Assembly (NCBI RefSeq): GCF_014648075.1
Contig: NZ_BMQK01000007.1
Coordinates: forward strand, 62,001-126,000
DNA from: Streptomyces ruber
GTDB taxonomy: Bacteria > Actinomycetota > Actinomycetes > Streptomycetales > Streptomycetaceae
Direction: 5' to 3'
Length of the DNA stretch: 64,000 nucleotides
The notes under the pieces were generated by a model, which had not been told where the DNA came from, made no database searches, and saw only the letters and a list, made by a program, of their open reading frames with translations. Both the position numbers and the translations under genes were made by a program. Shown one piece after another: positions 22,606-28,696 of the stretch (within the stretch, counting starts at the first letter, position 1; every line of letters begins with the position of its first letter).

Positions 22606-25377
22606 TCAGTCCACCATGTCCGCCGCCGTGAGCAGCCGGGTCAGGTCCGTCCGGGACCGTACCCCGAGCTTGCGGTAGATGCGGGTCAGGTGGGCCTCCA
22701 CGGTCTTGCGGGACACGAAGAGCGAGGCCGCGGCCTCCGTGTTGTTCAGGCCCCGGGCCACCGCCCGTGACACCTGGAACTCCTGCGGGGTGAGCAGGTC
22801 CAGGGCCCCGCCCGGGTGCGGTGCCGTCCGGGCCGCCGGCCTGCCGCCCGCGGCCGCCAGCTCGCCGGCCGCCCGCCGGGCCCACGGGGTCGCGCCCAGC
22901 CGTTCGAAGCAGGCCAGCGCGGAGGCGAGCGGTGCCCGGGCCGCCCCGGGACGGCGGTGCCGGCGCAGCACCTCCGCCTCGCACAGCAGCGTGCGCGCCT
23001 GATCGAAGGGGCTCGTCGTGCGCCGGTGGGCCTCCAGGGCCGCGCCGAACCGGGCCTCGGCCTCCTCGGGGTCCGGCGCGAGCAGACCGCGGCAGCGCGC
23101 CGCGGCCGCCTCCGTGGAGGGCAGGCCCGTCACCAGGGCGCGCTCCTCCAGCCAGGCCACCACCTGCGCGGCCCGCGCGTCGTGGCCGGCCCGCAGGTGC
23201 GCCTCCGCCAGCTCCGCGGCGAACGGCACGGTCTCCGGGTTGCCGACACCCTGCTCCACGGCCAGGGCGAAGGTCTGTTCGAGCTGGTCCACGGCCGCCG
23301 CGTGGTCCCCGTGGGTCAGGGCCGACAGACCGAGCACCGCCGTCATGTGGAGCTCCTGGCAGCCGATGCCGTGCGCCCCGCACTCCCTGCGCGCGCGGGC
23401 CACGAGGTCCTCGCACTCCACCCGGTCGCCGCGCAGCGCCGCCAGCCACCCCAGGCCGTAGAGCGCGTAGCTCACGGTCGTCAGCTGGCCCAGCTCCTCC
23501 GCCCAGCGCAGGGCCTCGGTGAGGTCACCGGCGGCGGAGGCCCACTGGCCGATGCGGATCTCCAGCTCGCCCCGGACGGCGAGCGTGTAGCCCAGCACCC
23601 CCACTGCGCTCCGGCCCCGGGCCGACTCCACGGCCGCGTTCAGCAGGCGGCGCCCGCGCGCCGGCTCCTCCAGCCGGCACCACGCCAGGCCCGCGATCGC
23701 GTGCACCCGCTGGTCGCGCACGAGGTCGCCCGGGCCGACGCGGTCGGCGGACTCCAGCATCTCCCGGCCCCGCGCCGTACGCCCGGCCATCACGAGCACC
23801 GCGCCGAGGACGGTGAGGCTGTGCCAGCGCTCCGGACCGTCCGGCGAGGCCAGGGTGAGGGACTGCTCGGCCACGCGGACCGCCTCCGGGAAGTGGCCGT
23901 CGAGGCGGGCCGGGGCCGTCGCCGTCGCCAGCAGCACGCAGGCGCGGGCGGGGTCGTGACCGCGTACGGCCTCCGCCGCGTCCACCAGCAGGCCGTACGC
24001 TCTCGCCGGTTCGCCGTTCCAGGTGATGACCCAGCCCAGCAGGGCCTGGACGTCCGCGCGCAGCACCGGGTCCGGGGTAAGGCGCAGGGCCTCCTCGCAC
24101 CACTGCGGACCGGCCGGCAGCCCGCCGAGCACCGCGTCCGAGGCGGCGCGGTGCAGCCGGGCGGCGCGCGGGGCGGGGTCGGGCGTGAGGTCGGCGGCGC
24201 GCCGCCAGGCCAGCGCGGACTCGGCGAGCGCGTTGCGCCGCCGCGCCTCCCGGGCCGCCTCGGCGAGCGCCGCCGCCGTCTCCTCGTCGGGGCCCGCGCT
24301 CGCCGCCGCCCGGTACCAGGCGTGCAGCGGGCCGGTGCTGACCGAGGCGAGCGCCTGGTACGCGGCGACGCGGTGGGCGAGCGGAGCCCGCCCGAGGACC
24401 AGGGGGCGCAGGACCGGGTGGTGGAAGTCGAGGCCGTCGGGGACGGCCGTGATCAGGCCGTCCTCCTCGGCGGCCGAGAGGGCGTCGAGGGAGAGCCCGG
24501 CCGCTTCCAGCGCCTTGCGCAGCCGGCCGGTGTCCGCGCAGCGGCCGGCGGCCAGGACGACCAGCGCACGGCGGGCCGTCTCGGGGAGGCCGTCGATACG
24601 GGCCGCCCAGGCGCGCTCCAGATGACGGCCGAGGGACGGCGGGTCGGGCAGCGGGTGCGCGCCGCGCGCCTGCTCCCCGGACAGCCCGGCGGCGAGTTCG
24701 CGCAGCGCGAGGGGGTTGCCGCCGCTGATCCGGCAGAGTTCGGCGAGCACGGCCGGGGCGATCCCGCGGTCCAGGGCGCGCAGCAGGTCGGCGCAGCCGT
24801 CGGGGGTCAGCCCGCAGACCTGCACCGCCGGGACGGTGCGGCGGGTGCCCGTCTCGCCGTGGTCCTCGCGGGAGCACAGCGCGAGGGCGACCCGCTCGCT
24901 GGACAGCCGGCGCGCGACGAACAGCAGGACCCGCCGGGACGACGGGTCCACCCAGTGCAGGTCGTCGACGAGGACGACCACGGGCCGCTCGTCACCGAGG
25001 GCCGCGAGCACGTTCAGGGCGCCCATGCAGGCCGCGTACGGGTTGCCGGGCGCGTCACCGGTGTCGCCGCCGAGCGCGAGGGAGGACTCCAGGGCGGCCC
25101 GCTGGGCCCCGGGGATATCCCTGAAACGGGACGAAAAGGGCATGAGGAGGTCGCCCAGCGTGGCGAACGGCAGCACGGTCTCGGTCTCGATGCCCCGGGC
25201 TCTCAGCACCGTCCGCTCCCCGTGCGCGCCCGCCCGTTCCGCGAGGTAGTCGAGGAGCGCCGTCTTGCCGATGCCGGGCTCGCCCCACAGCAGCAGCGCG
25301 GCCCCGCCGGCCTCGCCCGCGACCAGCAGGTCGTCCATCAGCCGGCGCTCGCGCTCCCGGCCCACGAGTTCCCGCAT
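22606..25377 (-). CDS. large LuxR-family ATP-binding regulator (LAL/MalT-like)
   Basis: A 923-residue STAND-type regulator. The N-terminal AAA/NACHT-like module has Walker A GEPGIGKTALLDYLAERAG near residue 32 and Walker B VVVLVDDLHWVDPSS near residue 138. A long Ala/Leu/Arg-rich TPR-like helical region follows (about residues 330-830), then a C-terminal LuxR helix-turn-helix (LTPQEFQVSRAVARGLNNTE, FVSRKTVEAHLTRIYRKLGV). Such proteins oligomerise on ATP and inducer binding to activate target promoters, often in secondary metabolism or sugar uptake. Targets are not evident. It is convergent with the acyl-CoA synthetase, with 34 bp between the stops, and divergent from the CYTH-like gene. Confidence 0.92.
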   Translation of the reverse strand: MRELVGRERERRLMDDLLVAGEAGGAALLLWGEPGIGKTALLDYLAERAGAHGERTVLRARGIETETVLPFATLGDLLMPFSSRFRDIPGAQRAALESSLALGGDTGDAPGNPYAACMGALNVLAALGDERPVVVLVDDLHWVDPSSRRVLLFVARRLSSERVALALCSREDHGETGTRRTVPAVQVCGLTPDGCADLLRALDRGIAPAVLAELCRISGGNPLALRELAAGLSGEQARGAHPLPDPPSLGRHLERAWAARIDGLPETARRALVVLAAGRCADTGRLRKALEAAGLSLDALSAAEEDGLITAVPDGLDFHHPVLRPLVLGRAPLAHRVAAYQALASVSTGPLHAWYRAAASAGPDEETAAALAEAAREARRRNALAESALAWRRAADLTPDPAPRAARLHRAASDAVLGGLPAGPQWCEEALRLTPDPVLRADVQALLGWVITWNGEPARAYGLLVDAAEAVRGHDPARACVLLATATAPARLDGHFPEAVRVAEQSLTLASPDGPERWHSLTVLGAVLVMAGRTARGREMLESADRVGPGDLVRDQRVHAIAGLAWCRLEEPARGRRLLNAAVESARGRSAVGVLGYTLAVRGELEIRIGQWASAAGDLTEALRWAEELGQLTTVSYALYGLGWLAALRGDRVECEDLVARARRECGAHGIGCQELHMTAVLGLSALTHGDHAAAVDQLEQTFALAVEQGVGNPETVPFAAELAEAHLRAGHDARAAQVVAWLEERALVTGLPSTEAAAARCRGLLAPDPEEAEARFGAALEAHRRTTSPFDQARTLLCEAEVLRRHRRPGAARAPLASALACFERLGATPWARRAAGELAAAGGRPAARTAPHPGGALDLLTPQEFQVSRAVARGLNNTEAAASLFVSRKTVEAHLTRIYRKLGVRSRTDLTRLLTAADMVD

Positions 25378-25547
25378 GCGTCACCCCCCGGCACCGAGCC
25401 GCCGTCGTCCATCATGCTCCTCGCCGCGGAGGGCAAGAAGCGCGCCGACGGGGGATGTGGGGACTTCCCGGAAGCGGCGCCCCGTCCGGGGGCCTTGAAT
25501 GGTGGTCCTCGGGGGAAGCTGGTCGCGGATGACGAGGGGGACGGCCG

Positions 25548-26306
25548 ATGTTCGTGTCCGCGGGAGCGCACTTCCGGCTCGACTCGGTCGAGATCCGGGT
25601 GACGTTCTCCGGTACGGACGCGGCCGCCGCGATCAGGGCGCTGGCGCCGGACCACGGGGGTGCCCGGCGCAGCGTCCACTTCTGCGAGGTGCTCGGCGCC
25701 GGATCGCTGCCCCTGCTGGACGCGGGCGTGACGCTGCGGCTGCGGGCGGGGAGCGGACGCGGCGGTGGCGGGGACGCCACGGCGGTGCTGCGCCCGTGCC
25801 GCACCTCCCGCCTCACCGAGCGCTGGCTCGGCTTCCGGGCCCAGGGCCCCGACTCGCTCCGCCTCTGCGGCGACTTCTCCGGCGAGAGCCGCGTCCTCGC
25901 GGCCTCCTTCGCCTCCGACTGCGGCCGCAGGGCGGTGGAGGCGGTCATCTCCGGCGGCAGGCCGCCGGCCACGGCGTTCTCCGGCCGGCAGCGCGCCTTC
26001 CTCACCGAGTGCGCCGACGTGTACGTCGACGCGGGCGGCCTGAGGGTCCTCGGCCCGGTGCACGCCGCCCGCTGGACCGGCGTACGGCTGCGCCACCACG
26101 AGGTACGGCTGGAGCACTGGACGGTACGGGGGAGCGAGCCGCTGGAGTGGTTCGAGGTCTCCGAGCGCGTCGCCCCCGAGGGCGCCGAGGTGGTCCAGGC
26201 GTCCCTGACGGCCCTGCTGCGGGCCCGGGGCCTGGAACCGGACCTCACGCAGGAGACGCTGACGCGCCGGGTGCTGGAGGCGCTGAGCGCGGGTGCGGTC
26301 CGGTAG
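25548..26306 (+). CDS. CYTH-like (triphosphate tunnel metalloenzyme-like) protein
   Basis: A 252-residue soluble protein. The N-terminal half resembles the CYTH fold: an E-x-R-like start (VEIRVTFSG), then RRSVHFCEVLGAGSLPLLDA followed by GVTLRLRAG, where the usual pattern is 'Y-F-D-T-pxLxLxxxGxxLRxR', and ATAVLRPCR as the next basic strand. The canonical N-terminal E-x-E-x-K is not intact (VEIRV), so catalysis is doubtful. I rate the CYTH call as moderate. It is divergent from the LuxR-family gene across 170 bp, and its stop is 24 bp from the cold-shock terminator. Confidence 0.5.
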   Translation: MFVSAGAHFRLDSVEIRVTFSGTDAAAAIRALAPDHGGARRSVHFCEVLGAGSLPLLDAGVTLRLRAGSGRGGGGDATAVLRPCRTSRLTERWLGFRAQGPDSLRLCGDFSGESRVLAASFASDCGRRAVEAVISGGRPPATAFSGRQRAFLTECADVYVDAGGLRVLGPVHAARWTGVRLRHHEVRLEHWTVRGSEPLEWFEVSERVAPEGAEVVQASLTALLRARGLEPDLTQETLTRRVLEALSAGAVR

Positions 26307-26330
26307 GGCCGGGCGAGGCGGTGAGGGGCG

Positions 26331-26372
26331 GAAAAAGGCAGGAGCCCCATTGCCGGACGGCACGGGACTCCT
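26331..26372 (-). terminator. intrinsic terminator of the cold-shock gene
   Basis: On the minus strand AGGAG-x-CCC-xx-GCCG pairs with CGGC-xx-GGG-x-CTCCT (26372 to 26340), and the stem is followed after three bases by TTTTT (26336-26332). A stem with a U-run is unusual for this genome, which makes it a convincing rho-independent terminator. Confidence 0.8.
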
Positions 26373-26416
26373 TGGGTACTGCTATCGGTTCCGGATCAGA
26401 GCACTGGGCTCAGAGC

Positions 26417-26620
26417 TCAGACGGGGGTGACGTTCTCCGCCTGCGGGCCCTTCGGACCCTGCGTCACGTCGAAGGTCACCGCCTGGTTCTCTTCGAGAGA
26501 GCGGAAGCCGGTCGCGTTGATCGCGGAGTAGTGGACGAAGACGTCGGGGCCGCCGCCTTCCTGGGCGATGAAACCAAAGCCCTTTTCGGCGTTGAACCAC
26601 TTCACGGTTCCGGTAGCCAT
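26417..26620 (-). CDS. cold-shock domain protein
   Basis: A 67-residue single cold-shock domain, full length for CspA-type proteins. It contains RNP1 KGFGFIAQ and RNP2 DVFVHYSAI, and begins MATGTVKWFNAEKGFGFI. It should bind single-stranded RNA/DNA as an RNA chaperone. The ATG has an excellent ribosome site (AAGGAGG). The long leader (to about 26757) contains a strong 5' hairpin and a U-rich segment, as in regulated csp mRNAs. It is monocistronic: its own promoter and an intrinsic terminator are both visible. Confidence 0.97.
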   Translation of the reverse strand: MATGTVKWFNAEKGFGFIAQEGGGPDVFVHYSAINATGFRSLEENQAVTFDVTQGPKGPQAENVTPV

Positions 26621-26757
26621 AAGCCCTCCTTGGGCCCAAAGGGTTGCCCTGCTCCAGAACCTGCAAGCGTAAAAACGTGCGGCGTCTGAAAACGACGAGA
26701 GCCCGCGGTTACATGCTCCGCAGGCTCTGTACTGCAAGGGAAACCAAACTGCAACTT
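26621..26757 (-). promoter_or_regulatory. long 5' UTR of the cold-shock mRNA
   Basis: Approximately 137 nt of untranslated leader if the promoter at 26764-26791 is right. Near its 5' end, GAGCCTGCGG and CCGCGGGCTC (plus-strand 26718-26727 and 26699-26708) form a 10-bp stem with one mismatch. ACGTTTTTACG follows. This suits temperature- or protein-dependent control, but no specific csp thermosensor motif was recognised. Confidence 0.45.
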
Positions 26758-26763
26758 GCGGCG

Positions 26764-26791
26764 AGCCTAGCATGCGGGCAGCCGAAAGCAA
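26764..26791 (-). promoter_or_regulatory. candidate promoter for the cold-shock gene
   Basis: Minus-strand -35 TTGCTT (26791-26786) and -10 TAGGCT (26769-26764) are spaced by 16 bp in an interval clearly richer in A/T than its surroundings. Confidence 0.45.
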
Positions 26792-26986
26792 TAGAGGTCA
26801 AGATCACTTCACCCGGACGTTTGAACGCTCCGGAACCGGATTGACGGGATGACCTCTGCTTTTGCGGGTCGGCGCCTACTTGTCGCGGCGGTGCGAATGG
26901 CGGAGACACGCCGACGGGTCACCGGTTTGCGCCGGCCGGACCACCCTGGAGGGTGCACCGTACCGCATGGGGGCTAGCCTCGCGAT

Positions 26987-27835
26987 ATGGACAATCCTCG
27001 CACCAGGCCGCGCGTCGGTCACATCCAGTTCCTGAACTGCATGCCCCTGTACTGGGGGCTCGCGCGTACCGGGACGCTCCTCGACTTCGAGCTGACGAAG
27101 GACACCCCGGAGAAGCTCAGCGAGAAGCTGGTGCATGGCGACCTCGACATCGGGCCGATCACGCTCGTGGAGTTCCTCAGGCACGCGGACGAACTGGTCG
27201 CCTTCCCCGACATCGCGGTCGGCTGCGACGGCCCCGTGATGTCCTGCGTGATCGTCTCGAAGGGTCCCCTGGACCAGCTCGACGGCGCCCGCGTCGCCCT
27301 CGGCTCGACCTCGCGCACGTCGGTGCGGCTCGCTCAGCTGCTGCTCGCGGAGCACATCGGGGTCGGCCCGTCGTACTACACCTGCCCGCCGGACCTCGCC
27401 CTGATGATGCAGGAGGCCGAGGCCGCCGTCCTCATCGGCGACGCGGCGCTGCGGGCCAACCTGATCGACGGCCCGAAGTACGGCCTCCAGGTGCACGACC
27501 TGGGCGCCCTGTGGAAGGAGTGGACGGGGCTGCCGTTCGTCTTCGCCGTCTGGGCGGCCCGCCGCGAGTACGCCGAGCGGGAGCCGGAGGTCACCCGGCA
27601 GGTGCACGAGGCGTTCCTGGCCTCGCGTGACCTCTCGCTGGTGGAGGTGGACAAGGTCGCCGAGCAGGCGGCCCGCTGGGAGGCCTTCGACGAGAAGGTG
27701 CTGGAGCGGTACTTCACGACGCTCGACTTCCGTTTCGGACAGCCGCAGCTGGCGGCGGTGGGCGAGTTCGCGCGCCGCGTGGGCCCGACCACGGGCTTCC
27801 CGGCGGACGTACGGGTGGAACTGCTGCGACCGTAG
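26987..27835 (+). CDS. mqnA: chorismate dehydratase (MqnA)
   Basis: A 282-residue periplasmic-binding-protein-like fold enzyme of the MqnA/MqnD family: VGHIQFLNCMPLYWGL at the start, then GDLDIGPITLVEFLRHADEL and CDGPVMSCVIVSK. MqnA removes water from chorismate to give 3-[(1-carboxyvinyl)oxy]benzoate, the entry to the futalosine route and the substrate for MqnE. The VGxIxFLNxxPLYxGL start and the ALGSTSRTSVRLAQLLL helix fit MqnA better than MqnD. It appears to be transcribed alone, 150 bp downstream of the divergent csp region and convergent with the third cassette, with two bases between the stops. Confidence 0.9.
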   Translation: MDNPRTRPRVGHIQFLNCMPLYWGLARTGTLLDFELTKDTPEKLSEKLVHGDLDIGPITLVEFLRHADELVAFPDIAVGCDGPVMSCVIVSKGPLDQLDGARVALGSTSRTSVRLAQLLLAEHIGVGPSYYTCPPDLALMMQEAEAAVLIGDAALRANLIDGPKYGLQVHDLGALWKEWTGLPFVFAVWAARREYAEREPEVTRQVHEAFLASRDLSLVEVDKVAEQAARWEAFDEKVLERYFTTLDFRFGQPQLAAVGEFARRVGPTTGFPADVRVELLRP

Positions 27836-27837
27836 GG

Positions 27838-28017
27838 TCAGGTGATCAGGGGGTCCTGCAAGGGCGGGTAGTGCGGGGCGCAGTCCGGGCAGGCGTAGAC
27901 GTTGAAGCCCGGACCGGTGGCGGCGTGCACCTCGTGCACCAGGACCGGGTCGTCGGTGGTGCACCCGCAGCGGGCGCACAGGCGGATCGGCCGACGGGGC
28001 GCGTTCTGTTCCGTCAT
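27838..28017 (-). CDS. small Cys-rich (zinc-ribbon-like) protein, cassette gene 2, copy C
   Basis: A 59-residue protein with the cysteine pattern C14-x2-C17-x-C19 and C43-x2-C46 (RLCARCGCTTDDP...YACPDCAPHY), which looks like a single zinc ribbon. The ATG overlaps the stop of cassette gene 1 by four bases (ATGA), so the arrangement is the same as in copies A and B, but this protein is unrelated to the second genes there. Function unknown; a nucleic-acid or protein adaptor would be a reasonable guess. Its stop is two bases from the convergent mqnA stop. Confidence 0.65.
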   Translation of the reverse strand: MTEQNAPRRPIRLCARCGCTTDDPVLVHEVHAATGPGFNVYACPDCAPHYPPLQDPLIT

Positions 28018-28247
28018 CGGACGGCTCCGGCGTACGCGAAGCGGAGCGCGTGACGCTCCTCGGGTGTGAGGACGTAGGGGCGCACGACGGCGGACGCGTC
28101 GCCGTCGAGGCGCTCGGTGAAGCGGGGTGGCGGGGCGGGGATGTGGAACGGCGGAGGGAGCACGTCCCCGGCGCGGTGGCGCCCGCGCGAGCTCGGCAGG
28201 AAGAGGTCCAGTACCCAGGCGAGAAGGTGGACGATAAGGTCCGCCAT
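28014..28247 (-). CDS. small conserved protein, cassette gene 1, copy C
   Basis: A 77-residue distant relative of the proteins at 9085 and 14796. It shows a hydrophobic N-terminal helix (MADLIVHLLAWVLDLFLP), the GRHRAG element, a Pro-rich linker (LPPPFHIPAPPPRF) and the VVRPYVL-x-x-E-E element. The Arg-rich end of copies A and B is missing. The N-terminal helix is more hydrophobic here and could associate with the membrane. The ATG follows the conserved GGAGCGTCGAC of the leader. The stop overlaps the ATG of the Cys-rich gene. Function unknown. Confidence 0.7.
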   Translation of the reverse strand: MADLIVHLLAWVLDLFLPSSRGRHRAGDVLPPPFHIPAPPPRFTERLDGDASAVVRPYVLTPEERHALRFAYAGAVR

Positions 28248-28309
28248 GTCGACGCTCCGATCAGCGTTGGCCATGCCCCGGGACGGCTGCTATCCGTCGC
28301 CGGGGCTTT
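28248..28309 (-). promoter_or_regulatory. structured mRNA leader, copy C
   Basis: Read on the minus strand: GCCCCGG (28306-28300), bulged C (28299), GACGG (28298-28294), 7-nt loop, CCGTC (28286-28282), CCGGGGC (28281-28275). Then ACGCT (28267-28263), 6-nt loop, AGCGT (28256-28252) with GGAG inside, and GTCGAC before the ATG at 28247. The inner stem GACGG/CCGTC replaces GAGGC/GCCTC of copy A with pairing kept. Confidence 0.65.
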
Positions 28310-28409
28310 CGGTTGCCTCACCGTAGTGTGTCATGTAACTGCCTATCTATACCTATGCTATTAGAGCTGTTGCTATGCCTACCGGGATGCCCTTACGTAC
28401 AGTTCGCCT

Positions 28410-28637
28410 GTGTTCGAATTTGACCCGACGAGGCCCAAGTGGCACCAGATCGCCGAAGTGGTGCGGGCGAGGATCGCCAGCGGTGAGTACCCCGTACGCG
28501 GGCTGATCTCCGAAGTGAAGCTCGAACAAGAGTTCGGGGTGTCGCGTGTGACGGTCCGCAAAGTCACCGCCGCCCTCCGTGACGAGGGGCTCATCATCAC
28601 CACACGAGGGATGGGCTCCTTCGTGACGGAACGCTGA
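28410..28637 (+). CDS. minimal GntR-family DNA-binding protein, cassette copy C
   Basis: A 75-residue stand-alone GntR winged helix (FDPTRPKWHQIAEVVRARIA, GLISEVKLEQEFGVSRVTVR, LIITTRGMGSFVTER); the protein ends where the domain ends. The GTG at 28410 has no clear ribosome site; the upstream 80 bp are AT-rich for this genome. It is divergent from the small-ORF pair 28247-27838, as in copies A and B. It is followed by a strong bidirectional terminator. Confidence 0.82.
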   Translation: MFEFDPTRPKWHQIAEVVRARIASGEYPVRGLISEVKLEQEFGVSRVTVRKVTAALRDEGLIITTRGMGSFVTER

Positions 28638-28646
28638 CGCGCAAAA

Positions 28647-28681
28647 AACTCACGGGCCCCGGAGACCGGGGCCCGTGAGTT
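28647..28681. terminator. strong bidirectional intrinsic terminator
   Basis: A perfect 16-bp stem (AACTCACGGGCCCCGG at 28647-28662 and its complement at 28666-28681) with loop AGA. In the minus direction the stem is followed by T residues (plus-strand A run 28643-28648), giving a canonical intrinsic terminator for the glycosyltransferase gene. It also closes the GntR gene. Confidence 0.9.
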
Positions 28682-28696
28682 CGTGGTGCCGAGGCG

